Assembly (NCBI RefSeq): GCF_017357385.1
Contig: NZ_CP071632.1
Span: 811,501-875,500 of the forward strand
DNA from: Rhizobium sp. NZLR1
GTDB lineage: Bacteria > Pseudomonadota > Alphaproteobacteria > Rhizobiales > Rhizobiaceae
Length of the DNA: 64,000 nt
Reading direction: 5' to 3'
Made by a program: the position numbers and the translations under genes. Positions 47,902-57,231 of the stretch are shown here, in pieces. The stretch's first letter is position 1; each line of letters begins with the position of its first letter. The notes beneath the pieces were generated by a model, which ran no database searches, was not told where the DNA came from, and saw only the letters and a program-made list of their open reading frames with translations.

Positions 47902-48489
47902 ATGCCCCTTTGGACCAACTGTGGGGCCTCGGTCCTGAACCCTTCCAGCCAGATTTGGGCGATTCGCTTCTTCCTTGATAGGGAGGGACGCATGAGAGAT
48001 CGTGCGTTGTTTGATCTTGCAATCGACAGCAAGCTGCGTGGTTGCGATCTCGTGAAAATGAAAGTCGGGAGTCTCGTGACAGGAACGGAAATTCGAACTC
48101 GAGCCCTGGTCGTCCAGCAAAAGTCCGGCCGTCCGGTTCAGTTCGAAATCACGGCGGAGGTGAGGGCAAGTTTGCTTGCATGGCTTGAACGGCGAGGTGG
48201 AACAGTTGACGATTACGCCTTTCCCAGTCGAGTCGACCACACCGATCATCTGAGTACTCGCCAGTATGCCCAATTGGTCGATGAATGGGTGACCGCAATT
48301 GGCCTACGAAGCGAAGACTACGGCACGCACTCGCTTCGGCGCACGAAGGCCGCAATGATCTACAAGGCGACAGGCAATCTTCGCGCGATCCAAATCCTGT
48401 TGGGGCACACCAAGATCGAAAATACGGTCAAGTACCTTGGTGTGGACATCGAGGATGCACTGGAACTAGCTGAGCACACTGAAATCTGA
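47902..48489 (+). CDS. short tyrosine recombinase / integrase
   Basis: A 195-residue phage-integrase-family protein consisting almost only of the catalytic domain. The first arginine is in DSKLRGCDLVKMKV; the H-x-x-R box is GTHSLRRTKAAMIYK; and the C-terminal ILLGHTKIENTVKYLGVD holds the second His and the Tyr. The N-terminal arm-binding domain is missing, as in a group of short rhizobial integrases. The first 18 residues match poorly to the usual start of that group and may be altered. It may be a resident remnant marking past integration. Confidence 0.82.
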   Translation: MPLWTNCGASVLNPSSQIWAIRFFLDREGRMRDRALFDLAIDSKLRGCDLVKMKVGSLVTGTEIRTRALVVQQKSGRPVQFEITAEVRASLLAWLERRGGTVDDYAFPSRVDHTDHLSTRQYAQLVDEWVTAIGLRSEDYGTHSLRRTKAAMIYKATGNLRAIQILLGHTKIENTVKYLGVDIEDALELAEHTEI

Positions 48490-48504
48490 GCGCGTGCGGC
48501 CCCG

Positions 48505-48523
48505 CGCGCAGTGGGGCTGCGCG
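48505..48523 (+). other. hairpin after the integrase gene
   Basis: CGCGCAG and CTGCGCG pair around TGGGG, 16 bp after the integrase stop. There is no T run, so terminator activity is doubtful. Confidence 0.35.
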
Positions 48524-48721
48524 TGTCAACGAAACTTTCTCAATTCCAAAGATCGCGATCGAGCGGCTATGCGCCCTCAAGACGGCCGTTAGGATGCCCG
48601 GTTTGTCATTCTTAAAGCTGCCGGCTATGAAACCGACAACGCCGCCAGTGAGCCGTACGGCAGCTAACGTCTTTCTCGCAATAATCAGTTGCTTCCCTCC
48701 CGATCACAAGCCTGCCGGGCT

Positions 48722-49218
48722 TCAGGTGAGTTTAGCGAGGATATCGTCGACGACACTTGGGACGGTATTCGCCGTGTCGATATTTATGCCGGCAAGAAGA
48801 TACTCCCGGGTACGATGGTAGCGAAGTACCAGGGCCCGCTCGGCCGGCTCGAAGCCCGGCTCATTCGGCCGCCCATCTAGTCGTCGGTTCAACGTCTCAA
48901 CGTCGATGTCGAGCACGAAAACCTTATCGAACAGGTCCAGGAATTTGTGGAAATTGCGCGAACCGTGGCAGGATGGGTGGTGTCGGCAGCAATAGCTCGG
49001 ACCTTGTCGACAGGCCAGATCCAGTGCGCATATCCCCAAGCGATACGGTCTGCGCCTTCGGGTGGTCCTGCGAGCGCCTGGCCTGTCTCGGGGTCGCCGA
49101 CATAGGCCAAAACGCGGTCACCATGGACGACATGGTAGCCCCGCCGCTCCAGTTCGGCAGCGACAGACGTCTTTCCAGTGCCCGAGCCGCCTTCGATTAG
49201 ATAGTTCTTGATGCCCAT
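48722..49218 (-). pseudogene. frameshifted P-loop kinase/ATPase gene
   Basis: Two overlapping frames join into one protein. The first (from ATG 49218) holds the P-loop LIEGGSGTGKTSVAAELERR and runs to IAWGYAHWIWPVDKVRAIAA, DTTHP. The second resumes with SRNFHKFLDLFDKVFVLDID and ends VVDDILAKLT at 48722. At about 48965 the frames meet just where related proteins have a few more residues, so a small deletion that is not a multiple of three is the likely lesion. Family members are P-loop nucleotide kinase-like proteins of unknown substrate. Confidence 0.75.
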
Positions 49219-49375
49219 GGGCCCTTTTTATCACGGCCGTCAATCCGGTGAGAAGACACTCTACCTGGGTGTGCTCAGCCAACGAGCTCACCTGATCAAG
49301 GTTAGCATTCGGTACATTTCGATTAAGGGTGAATGTCTGGCGGGAACACCCTCAACCCGGCCGTTGATCTCCGCT

Positions 49376-50385
49376 TCACCGCCGCCTAAGGGCAGTCATT
49401 GCCGACACAGACTTGATCCGACGCCAGTGGCCGGGCGTCATGTTTTCCCACTCGCGGAAAGCTCGATAGAACGAGTTGGCGTCCTGGTATCCCAGCAGGT
49501 AGGCTACCTCTTCCACGTCAATCGTGAGATCGGAGAGAAGCTGGCGGCCGAGTTCCTGTCTGGCTTCGGTCAGGAGAGCACGGAAAGTCTGGCCTTCCGC
49601 CGCAATCCGCCGCTGCAAGGTGCGTTCGCTCAGGCCCAGATCGCGCGCCACGGCAGCGAGATCATGGCGACCACTGGCCATTGTGCGCTTCAAGGTGCCC
49701 TTTACCTGCTCACCGATCGTGGCCTGCACCTCGATCTCGCGCACGGCCTCTGCCAGCGCGGGGGTGAGCATCTGGATCAGTTCGGGGTTGTGTCCGGGGA
49801 ATGGCAGGTCGAGGTCCGGTGCATTCAGCACCATGCGATCACGCTCTGCCCCGAAATGGATCGGGCAATCGAAGAAAATTGCGTGCCTGTCCGTTCCCGG
49901 ATTTGGTCGCCGCAGCTCCAGCGAGATTGGCCGCAGATGACGGCCAGTACCGCGTCGCCCGAGTTCCAGCAAAAGGGCAAAGCTTGCGTCCACCGACAGG
50001 GGAGGCTCAGGTTCGGTGACGGTAGGCCACTCGATGGTCACCGACACCTTGCCGTCGCGCTCTTCGCAACAAAGACGGTCAGGGCTGCAAAGACGATTGA
50101 AGCGGTCCAGCCGCGCCATACCGTCTCGAAAGTCGGCAGCGTAGGACGCCACCAGAATTGCGAGCTTGTGATTGGCGGTGCTGGTCTCGCACACCATCCT
50201 TATGCTGAAGGCGGGGTCACCGACAGCGCCTCTATGGCGTTCCAGATGGCGAAAAGTTGTGTGGTGCTGATGACGCGGAATTGTCGAGATGCAGCGTCGC
50301 AGGAAGCCTGGCCTGTCGCAGCACCGCCGAAGGCCGCAGTCCCAGTTGTTCAAGTGACTGCCAGAATGGCCTCGGCAATTTGCAT
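49376..50385 (-). pseudogene. AraC-family regulator with N-terminal frameshifts
   Basis: The main frame (49376 to about 50222) encodes an AraC regulator with an arabinose-binding-type N-domain and an intact C-terminal double HTH (DLAAVARDLGLSERTLQRRI; EVAYLLGYQDANSFYRAFRE). Upstream the homologous text changes frame three times: MQIAEAILAVT (from ATG 50385), then LEQLGLRPSAVLRQARLPAT and LHLDNS, then RVISTTQLFAIWNAIEALS, then GDPAFSIRMV in the main frame. An uninterrupted regulator cannot be made, unless these are sequence errors. Confidence 0.72.
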
Positions 50386-50800
50386 CGGTCGGAAAGGACT
50401 TTGGCCATAGTTATCTATTTACTCCATTTGGAGATTGCAGGCGGTCGAAATAGCCCGCAGACGCGTTTTGTTTTGCAGAAGGCGAGTGTGCCATCACCCA
50501 GACCGCACATCGGCAGTCACGCTTTCGATTAATATTTTCGGTCTGGCGCGCGGAGTTCAGGTGAAGGCGGCGGTTAACGTACGACCTAGCCTATACCGTA
50601 GTATTTTTGGCGCGTTGTGCAAGTCTTGTGGCGTAGCTTGCTAATGCGTGCGCGGTGTCCTGTTCTTATCTTCTCCTCCGATGGCGCTGGCGCTGAGCGT
50701 CAGATCCGGCGGCAACCATCTCTGGAGCCGACAGTCCCACAACATCCCCTGCAGGACGCACGGATCCAGATAACAACAACCATCAATCAGGAGATCGAGC
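50386..50800. other. gap between AraC pseudogene and GST gene
   Basis: About 415 bp. Short open frames exist but none looks coding. It must hold the promoter of the GST gene, whose ribosome site GGAGA precedes ATG 50801. No operator or RNA gene was identified. Confidence 0.3.
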
Positions 50801-51493
50801 ATGGCGCTCACATTCTACACCAACCCGAACTCACGCGGGCGCATCGTGCGCTGGATCCTGGAGGAGGTAGGCCAACCCTACGACACGGTGGTCCTCGACT
50901 ACGAAAAGACCAGCGCAATTGACGAATGGGGCGGCGCGGCGCTCGAACGGCCAGCATCGAGCAATCCCAGCGAGGAACTGGTTCGCTTCTTCACCGCGAT
51001 CAATCCCATGGGCAAGGTGCCGGCGCTTGTGCATAATGGCCGCGCCGTGACAGAGAGCGGCGCAATCATTACGTACCTCGCCGAGACGTTCCCCGAGGCC
51101 GGGCTTTCGCCTACCGCAAACGAGCGTGCCGAATATTATCGCTGGATGTTCTTCGCCGCGGGGCCTGTGGAACAGGCCGTCACGAACCACAGGGCTGGAT
51201 TTGTGCCCGCTCCCGAGCAGGAGTTCTTCTTCGGCTATGGCAGCTACACGCGCACTTTGGACCAGTTGGAAAAAGCGGTGCAGGCGCATCCCTTCATCGC
51301 GGGCGATCGGTTCACGGCTGCGGACATCTATATCGGCTCGCATATCGGCTGGGGTCTTGGCCTTCAGACACTGCCCCCGCGCAAGGCGTTTCTGGACTAT
51401 ATCGGCAAACTGGTAGAGCGGGATGCCTTCAAGCGGGGCGTGGCCAAGGACGAAGAATTGATAGCGCAAGCCGCAGCAGCCCGTGCCGCATAG
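50801..51493 (+). CDS. glutathione S-transferase
   Basis: A 230-residue GST. The N-terminal thioredoxin-like domain contains FYTNPNSRGRIVRWILEEVG (substrate-side loop with Ser/Arg), NPMGKVPALVHNGRAVTESG (cis-Pro and the Glu-Ser glutathione contact) and AIITYLAETFP. The helical C-terminal domain includes FIAGDRFTAADIYIGSHIGW. It conjugates glutathione to electrophiles, and the surrounding azo-, nitro- and quinone reductases fit a detoxification group. Confidence 0.9.
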   Translation: MALTFYTNPNSRGRIVRWILEEVGQPYDTVVLDYEKTSAIDEWGGAALERPASSNPSEELVRFFTAINPMGKVPALVHNGRAVTESGAIITYLAETFPEAGLSPTANERAEYYRWMFFAAGPVEQAVTNHRAGFVPAPEQEFFFGYGSYTRTLDQLEKAVQAHPFIAGDRFTAADIYIGSHIGWGLGLQTLPPRKAFLDYIGKLVERDAFKRGVAKDEELIAQAAAARAA

Positions 51494-51901
51494 GCACTTG
51501 CCTTCATGGCCGGGTTCGGAGAATACAGTCTCGCGCAAAGCTGCGCCCGGTGGGCGGGCTAAACCCCTCCGGCAAACCGTACTGCAGGTATGACGCTGCC
51601 CAATGGCCGGTTTACTCCGGCCGTTACCACGCGCAGGTTTGAAGCTGGTCACGCGAGCGGCGACCCGGAGCGGAGGATACCGTCAGCCTTTCCCATGTGA
51701 ATGTCCGCTTTCCCACAAGTTTACCTGACTGCGGAATGTCAACTTCCGGCCCAAATCAGCCACCGCAAGCAGGCCAACCATTTGGCCTGCCGAGCAATTC
51801 AGTTTCAGAGAGAATTCGGAATAACTGGGTCGTCGATTCCAATCCCTTCAAGAGCAGCAGGAGCTTTCAATGTTATTGATCGCCCCTCCTGCTACGCCCC
51901 A
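51494..51901. other. gap between GST and quinone reductase genes
   Basis: About 408 bp between convergent genes. No gene, RNA or clear terminator is recognised; small open frames near 51700-52040 are shadows. Confidence 0.3.
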
Positions 51902-52819
51902 TCAAGTCAGAATGCGAACGACCGTTTTTCCCGCGCGCCGCTCGGTAGCGTTGAACGTGGTGACAGCGTCGGCGAGAGTTGTGACCTTGCCGATATTTGT
52001 CCGCAGTCTTCCGTCGCGGACCCGCTGAACGATCTCGGATAGTTGGTCGCGATCGGCCTCGACTACGAAGTCGACCGTCAAGCCGTGGGAAGGCCGGACT
52101 TCCGTCGGCCCGACAGCCGTCACAAGCGTTCCGCCTGCCCGGATGAGCGCCGCTGACTGCTTCTGGATGTCGCCGCCGATGACGTCGAAGACCAAATCGA
52201 CGCCACCGATGTCTTCCAGCGTGTCGTTGGCAAGATCAAGGAATTCATTTGCGCCATAGTCGAGAACCTTCTGCCGGTCGGCTGTGCGCCCGGTACCGAT
52301 GACATAGGCACCGGCTTCCCTTGCAAGCTGTGTTACGATCGAACCGACCGCGCCGGCCGCACCGTGCGCCAGCACAGTTTGCCCCGCCTGAAGCCGACCA
52401 TGCTGGAACAGACCCTGCCATGCCGTCAGCCCGGAGATTGGCAGACTTGCACCAACAGTGAAATCGACATCGCCCGGCAGCGGCGCCAGATTGCGAGCCT
52501 CCAGGGCGACATACTCGGCGAGCGTGCCATCGCGATACCAGTCCGCCAGGCCGAACACCCGCTGGCCGACTGAAAGCCCCGTGGTGCCGTAACCCAACGC
52601 CGTGACCACGCCAGCCAACTCGTGGCCGAGGATTGATGGCGTCCGATCATGTGAGGTACGATCGGTCCAAGTGGAAGGCCATTCGAGTTCGGTATTGACG
52701 AACCCCGCTGCATGAACCTTGACGACGACGTCGTTGATGGCGGCCTTCGGCTCGGCTCGATCCACCAGTTTCATTCCGGCGAGACCTGCCTCCGGGTCTG
52801 TTACTACAATCGCTTTCAT
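51902..52819 (-). CDS. NADP-dependent quinone oxidoreductase (zinc-less MDR)
   Basis: A 305-residue medium-chain reductase of the quinone oxidoreductase type. ILGHELAGVVTALGYGTTGL (substrate domain) and GAAGAVGSIVTQLAREAGAY (Rossmann motif) are clear; VIGTGRTADRQKVLDYGANE shows an Arg likely to select NADPH. The catalytic zinc cysteines of alcohol dehydrogenases are absent. It probably reduces quinones or enones. First gene of a minus-strand group continuing with the loci at 52966-56532, though the group reads in the same direction with separate ribosome sites. Confidence 0.85.
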   Translation of the reverse strand: MKAIVVTDPEAGLAGMKLVDRAEPKAAINDVVVKVHAAGFVNTELEWPSTWTDRTSHDRTPSILGHELAGVVTALGYGTTGLSVGQRVFGLADWYRDGTLAEYVALEARNLAPLPGDVDFTVGASLPISGLTAWQGLFQHGRLQAGQTVLAHGAAGAVGSIVTQLAREAGAYVIGTGRTADRQKVLDYGANEFLDLANDTLEDIGGVDLVFDVIGGDIQKQSAALIRAGGTLVTAVGPTEVRPSHGLTVDFVVEADRDQLSEIVQRVRDGRLRTNIGKVTTLADAVTTFNATERRAGKTVVRILT

Positions 52820-52965
52820 TGGAGTTGTTTCCTCTAATCTCTGTTGGTTGTGACGGTAAATTAGATGCCTGCGAGCTCATCTCGAGCGATCACGCCAAGC
52901 AGTTTCGGCTCGTCGGCAGCGTTGATGGATTCGATGTCGACGCGCGAAGCCGGGATGTTTTGCCA

Positions 52966-53433
52966 TCACTTGCCCGATGGCGGAGGACGCTTCATCGCCA
53001 AGAGGTCTTTTACATCTTGCAGATCGCTTGCCTTTAAAATCGGAAGCGTCAGCCATTTCCCGTCGATATAGGTTTTGGCTTCATCGTAGAGCTTGACTAG
53101 CTGCGGACGCCAGGCATAACGCCGTTCCTCGAACTTCTCCCGTTCCACCCGGCCCATCACCACGACGGCCGAAAGCCGCTTGAACTCCGGGACCAAGGTG
53201 GTGAACGCCTTGGTTTTCTTATAGCGCAGGGACCAACCTCGGTTCTTGCCGCCGTAAAGCCATTCCGGTGCGAAAACGCCCGGGTAAAATTCATCGATCC
53301 AGGTCCGCAACTCGGACCAATAGGCAAACCCCTCAGGTCCGATCCATTCGCGGAGGGCGGTATCATCCGGTGGCGCTGCCCTTTCGGTGATCCTATCACC
53401 GATTTGCGGCAGGGTATTTGCTGTTTGAGTCAT
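52966..53433 (-). CDS. DUF3788 family protein
   Basis: A 155-residue protein matching DUF3788: FAYWSELRTWIDEFYPGVFA, EWLYGGKNRGWSLRYKKTKA and FTTLVPEFKRLSAVVVMGRV. Function unknown; likely a small cytosolic alpha/beta protein. The ATG at 53433 is preceded by AGGAGG, so the longer upstream frame to 53505 was rejected. It lies between reductase genes. Confidence 0.78.
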   Translation of the reverse strand: MTQTANTLPQIGDRITERAAPPDDTALREWIGPEGFAYWSELRTWIDEFYPGVFAPEWLYGGKNRGWSLRYKKTKAFTTLVPEFKRLSAVVVMGRVEREKFEERRYAWRPQLVKLYDEAKTYIDGKWLTLPILKASDLQDVKDLLAMKRPPPSGK

Positions 53434-53517
53434 CTGAAGGCCTCCTATTGTTTGCGGCGGGGCGGAAAGGGTTGAGGTGTCGGGGCTGCTTGGGTGCCAG
53501 CCCAAAACGACATTTGG

Positions 53518-54180
53518 CTATCGTCCGCTGACATCCGCCAGCACCATGGGGACGCCGTGAATGTCTCTAAGTCCCGGTACGACCGTCAGGTCGAGGGCGG
53601 CGAGGATCTTCTGCCTCGCCACGGGTGCGTCGTCCCAGTCGAGGAACGCTGTGCCTTGCAGAGGAAAAAATTGATGCGTTTTCAGTCCGATCGAACTCAG
53701 TGACAGCGACAGATAGGGTGTGAGAAAATCAGGTTGGTTCGCTCTCCCTCCGGTGAAAAAGCCGCCCGAAGCGACGCCGATAAAAACCGGACGGTCTCGA
53801 AGCATTCCCATCTTTCCGGCGGGCGTCGATTTCATCGTGCGACCGACGCGCAGAATCTGGTCAATCCAGGCCTTGAGAACCGAGGGGACCGTCAAGTTGT
53901 GCATCGGCGTTCCGATAACGATTATGTCCGCTGCTTCGACCTCCCCGATGAGGATTTCGGAAAGGTCAAGAGAGCCCGACGGCGGCGCGGCCGAGGTCGC
54001 CGGCGACGCCAACGCAGCGGCGTATAGCGGCGTGGTCTGGGGCAAGGGGTCTGCCCCAATGTCGCGCCGTGTGATGCTCGCGGCGGACACGACCTCAAGA
54101 AGCTTTTCGACGATCGCCGCCGAAAGCGCGCGACTATGCGATTCCAGACGCGGGCTGGTATCAATATGGAGAATGTTCAT
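53518..54180 (-). CDS. FMN-dependent NADH azoreductase (flavodoxin-like)
   Basis: A 220-residue flavodoxin-fold reductase of the AzoR family. ILHIDTSPRLESHSRALS binds the FMN phosphate; IIVIGTPMHNLTVPSVLKAW and the ASGGFFTGGRANQPDFLTPY loop are diagnostic. AzoR-type enzymes reduce quinones and azo dyes with NADH. The length is slightly longer than E. coli AzoR. Confidence 0.87.
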   Translation of the reverse strand: MNILHIDTSPRLESHSRALSAAIVEKLLEVVSAASITRRDIGADPLPQTTPLYAAALASPATSAAPPSGSLDLSEILIGEVEAADIIVIGTPMHNLTVPSVLKAWIDQILRVGRTMKSTPAGKMGMLRDRPVFIGVASGGFFTGGRANQPDFLTPYLSLSLSSIGLKTHQFFPLQGTAFLDWDDAPVARQKILAALDLTVVPGLRDIHGVPMVLADVSGR

Positions 54181-54224
54181 TTGGTCGATCCCAACAGCTT
54201 CAAAAGGTTGCGAATGAGAAAGGA

Positions 54225-54770
54225 TCAGATCGATCCCGCTGGGGGAACGGCGGGGAAGTCCTTCTCGGGATCGAACACGTTGTTTAAGAAGTTCGTCAGT
54301 GAATACATGGCCACCAGTGCGACGATTTCGATGATGTTTGCATCGGTGTAGCCGACATCGCGGACCGTCTTCAGATCGGCGTCGCTGACCTGCCCGCGGG
54401 TCTCGCTCACCTTGCGCGCAAACTGGACCGCCGCATCCCGCTTCGGATCGTTGGCATGTCCCTTGCGGGCGAGGATGATGTCATCGGCCGGCAGCTTGGC
54501 CATATGTTCGGCGGTAAAGCTGTGAACCGTCAGGCAATAGTTGCACCCGTTCACCTCGGAGACTGCGAGACCGATGCTGTCGCGTGTCCTCACATCGAGC
54601 GTCTTGCTCAGAGATCCGAGCAGAGCGGCCCAGGCGTTGAACGCGATCGGACTCTGCGCGAAGGCCGCCATCATGTTGGGGGTGAACCCGATGTTCTTCG
54701 TGAACGCATCGAGGGTCTGCTTGGATTCTGCGGGCACATGCTCCGGCGTCAGAACGGTGGTTCTGGTCAT
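54225..54770 (-). CDS. AhpD-like carboxymuconolactone decarboxylase-family peroxidase
   Basis: A 181-residue protein with the AhpD core: SEVNGCNYCLTVHSFTAEHM supplies the Glu, the CxxC pair and His of the peroxidase site. FTPNMMAAFAQSPIAFNAWA is the usual N-terminal segment. Such proteins act as alkylhydroperoxide reductases or as unspecified redox proteins. It is 44 bp upstream of the azoreductase and probably co-transcribed. Confidence 0.87.
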   Translation of the reverse strand: MTRTTVLTPEHVPAESKQTLDAFTKNIGFTPNMMAAFAQSPIAFNAWAALLGSLSKTLDVRTRDSIGLAVSEVNGCNYCLTVHSFTAEHMAKLPADDIILARKGHANDPKRDAAVQFARKVSETRGQVSDADLKTVRDVGYTDANIIEIVALVAMYSLTNFLNNVFDPEKDFPAVPPAGSI

Positions 54771-54794
54771 GGTAGGTTTCCTTAAGCTTGAGGG

Positions 54795-55448
54795 TTATGC
54801 AAAGTCCAGGACGTCAGCCACGGGCATGCGCGGCTTCTGCGGCCAGTTACCGGCGCGCAACGGCCCAACGGTGAGGAGCATCACCGGGATTTCGTCTTCG
54901 GCGAGACCGAACTCGCTATGCACGGCCTCTGCGTCGAAGCCGATCATCGGCGTCGAACCCAAGCCAAGCGAGCGGGCGGCATAGATAATCGCCGAGGTGC
55001 CGAAGGTTGCCGAGCGTACCGCTTCGTCGCGCTGCCGCTGCGGTTGGTCGTCATAAAGACCGCGCGCCGGGATTTCCCATTCCGGCACCAGACGCGCCGG
55101 CATGATGCCGGCTTCGACCACCGGCGCCAGGCGCTCGGGGACAGTGCTGGCATCGGCCAGTTGGCCGATGATGATAAAGGTCACTGCGGCATCGGTGATC
55201 GCCGGCTGGTTCCAAGCGATCGGGCGCAGTTGGGCTTTGGCCCTGGGCGTACGAACGGCGATAAACCGCCAGTTCTGCAGATGGAAGGATGTCGGCGCGG
55301 ACGTGCCGATCCGCACCAGATCGCGGATCTGATCGTCGCTCAGTGACGCGGTGGCGTCGTAATATTTGGCGGCACTGCGGCTCAGGATGGTTTCGATGAC
55401 GGCGTTGGTCGGCGCCGTTTGGATGGCTGCGTTGCTGATATCGTTCAT
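54795..55448 (-). CDS. nitroreductase-family FMN oxidoreductase
   Basis: A 217-residue nitroreductase. The FMN-binding region SRSAAKYYDATASLSDDQIR, GTSAPTSFHLQNWRFIAVRT and SLGLGSTPMIGFDAEAVHSE are characteristic. It reduces nitro groups, quinones or flavins. It lies first in the putative operon nitroreductase, AhpD-like, azoreductase, with 24 bp to the next gene. Confidence 0.88.
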   Translation of the reverse strand: MNDISNAAIQTAPTNAVIETILSRSAAKYYDATASLSDDQIRDLVRIGTSAPTSFHLQNWRFIAVRTPRAKAQLRPIAWNQPAITDAAVTFIIIGQLADASTVPERLAPVVEAGIMPARLVPEWEIPARGLYDDQPQRQRDEAVRSATFGTSAIIYAARSLGLGSTPMIGFDAEAVHSEFGLAEDEIPVMLLTVGPLRAGNWPQKPRMPVADVLDFA

Positions 55449-55563
55449 TGGGTGGTTCCCTCATCAAGTGATTACGGAAACCAATTTACGGGCATCAGTG
55501 ATAATATCGAGACTGGATTGCCTCAATTTAATGCTCAAAAGGATCTGTTAGAAAGCGCCGGTC

Positions 55564-56532
55564 CTAGTTCGTGCGCATCTCACCGGTTTGCGCCAGCCGG
55601 CGCCATTCCCCCGGCGTCATCCCCATTCTCTCGGCAAACACGCGGCGGAACGCCGAAACGGATTGATAACCGACCGTTTCGGCGACGGCCTCGGTGCTGA
55701 TCGACGGGTTTTTCAATTCGTTCGCCGCCAGGCTCATGCGCAGGTCGGTCAACAGATCGAGGGCGGAGCAGCCCAGCCTGTCCTGGAAGTGCCGCATGAA
55801 GGTGGCGCGCGACATGCCGCACAGGTCCGCCAGATCGGGCAGTTTCCAGGGATTGGCCGGATCGGCGAGCATGGCAGTGATTGCCGGCGCCAGTCTTGGG
55901 TGGCCGGCGAGAGCCAGCAGGCCTTCGGGGGCCTTTTCGGATTCGCTTGCCGCCCTCAGCACCAGCGTGAAAAGGGCCGAAGACAGCGCGTTGAGAACGG
56001 CGCGCCCGCCCGCCCGGTCGCCGGCGGCCTCCATGCGCATCAACGCCACCAGGCCGGCTAGTTGATCGGTCGCGGGGCTGACTGCGTTCTCTGCGGGGCG
56101 GTCGATTGCCCGCGCCACCAGATTTGTCGGCAGGTAGTTGCGGATCAGCCGATCATGGGGCGGCGCTATGAAAAACCGGCCGCATAAAAGATCGAGCTGC
56201 TCGTCCGGGCTATCGTTCTCGCTCAGCATCCATCCGGCCGCCCCACGGCTTTGCCGGGTCAGGACGGGTGTTTGACCGCTGCCATCATGTAGCACATGGG
56301 GCGCGCCGTGAGGCAGCAACACGATATCTCCGGCCGCCAGTTCTCTCGTCGTTTTCGTCTCTAGGTGCTCGAAGATGGCTCGACCCTTGACGATGACGTG
56401 GTAAGGGATTTCGTTCGCCGCTGCCCGCGGCCAGGCAACTCGCCATGGTGCGCCATAGGAACAGCGGACCTCGAGCTGGCCCGTCACGGTGACGATTTGC
56501 AGGAGATGGCTCAGCCAGTCGACTTCGGACAT
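55564..56532 (-). CDS. AraC-family regulator with cupin N-domain
   Basis: A 322-residue regulator. The N-terminal cupin (Cupin_6) begins WLSHLLQIVTVTGQLEVRCS, with LAAGDIVLLPHGAPHVLHDG as the barrel core. The C-terminal double HTH is seen in LPDLADLCGMSRATFMRHFQ and AVAETVGYQSVSAFRRVFAE, followed by MGMTPGEWRR. Located upstream of the nitroreductase/AhpD/azoreductase genes and in the same direction, it is their likely regulator. The effector is unknown. Confidence 0.88.
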   Translation of the reverse strand: MSEVDWLSHLLQIVTVTGQLEVRCSYGAPWRVAWPRAAANEIPYHVIVKGRAIFEHLETKTTRELAAGDIVLLPHGAPHVLHDGSGQTPVLTRQSRGAAGWMLSENDSPDEQLDLLCGRFFIAPPHDRLIRNYLPTNLVARAIDRPAENAVSPATDQLAGLVALMRMEAAGDRAGGRAVLNALSSALFTLVLRAASESEKAPEGLLALAGHPRLAPAITAMLADPANPWKLPDLADLCGMSRATFMRHFQDRLGCSALDLLTDLRMSLAANELKNPSISTEAVAETVGYQSVSAFRRVFAERMGMTPGEWRRLAQTGEMRTN

Positions 56533-57231
56533 AGAATCTCAGTGAGTTAAGACGCCCTGGCATCTTAAGCCACTCTACCCCAGTTGTATGTACTCTATGG
56601 CCTGTCGGTGAAAGGGGTAATCGAGGCATTGTCGATAAGCCTATGGGCAATACATCCGTCAGCTGGGGTCTTGCTGGACTGTTGGAAAGGCGGCAAGCGT
56701 GTGATCCGCTGGGCTTTAAGGTCAGTGTTTGCACGCAAATGGACCGGCCGCCGGTTCATATCCCTTCAAGGCGTGCATTGCGATTGTCCACTGGAAGACG
56801 TCGGTGACAACTCGTGCCGAAAGAGTTGCCGACAGTTAGCACGCATTAGTTCCAGACTATCTACCCGATCGCGCCGGTCTTGAGTTCGTCTGGCCGCGTG
56901 ACTACTCGGCGAACCGATTTCATCGTGGACTTTTGCCGCTAAGGTTAGATCCCCTGCCGACATCCTCCGCCCGGGCTCCAGTCGTCCAGTTCGCAAATCA
57001 GGATTAAGGTTGGCACGGTCGCATCGCCCGCCCGCAGCCTTGAACCTCCGGCCCATCAACCGTTCGTTACGCTCGGCTTTCGTGGCTCGCAACGTTCCGA
57101 GAATACGATCTTGCCTCGTCTTGACAGTCTCCAATCATCAGAATGGTACATGGTATCCGAAAGTCGGCGAGTGCTGCGAGGATGCCAACATATAATAGCC
57201 TTTGCGCCGGGCAAGGCAGCATCGGCAGACG
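56533..57231. other. gap without recognised genes
   Basis: About 700 bp. Frames of 99 codons (+) and 122 codons (-) are open, but neither shows a recognisable domain, and their residue composition (many Arg/Ser/Cys) looks non-coding. The promoter of the AraC gene must lie at the left end. Nothing else was identified. Confidence 0.3.

Noticed and set aside
56584..57134. Overlapping open frames in the gap after the AraC gene
   Set aside because: No motif, poor composition and no ribosome site. Possible remnants, but not supportable as genes.
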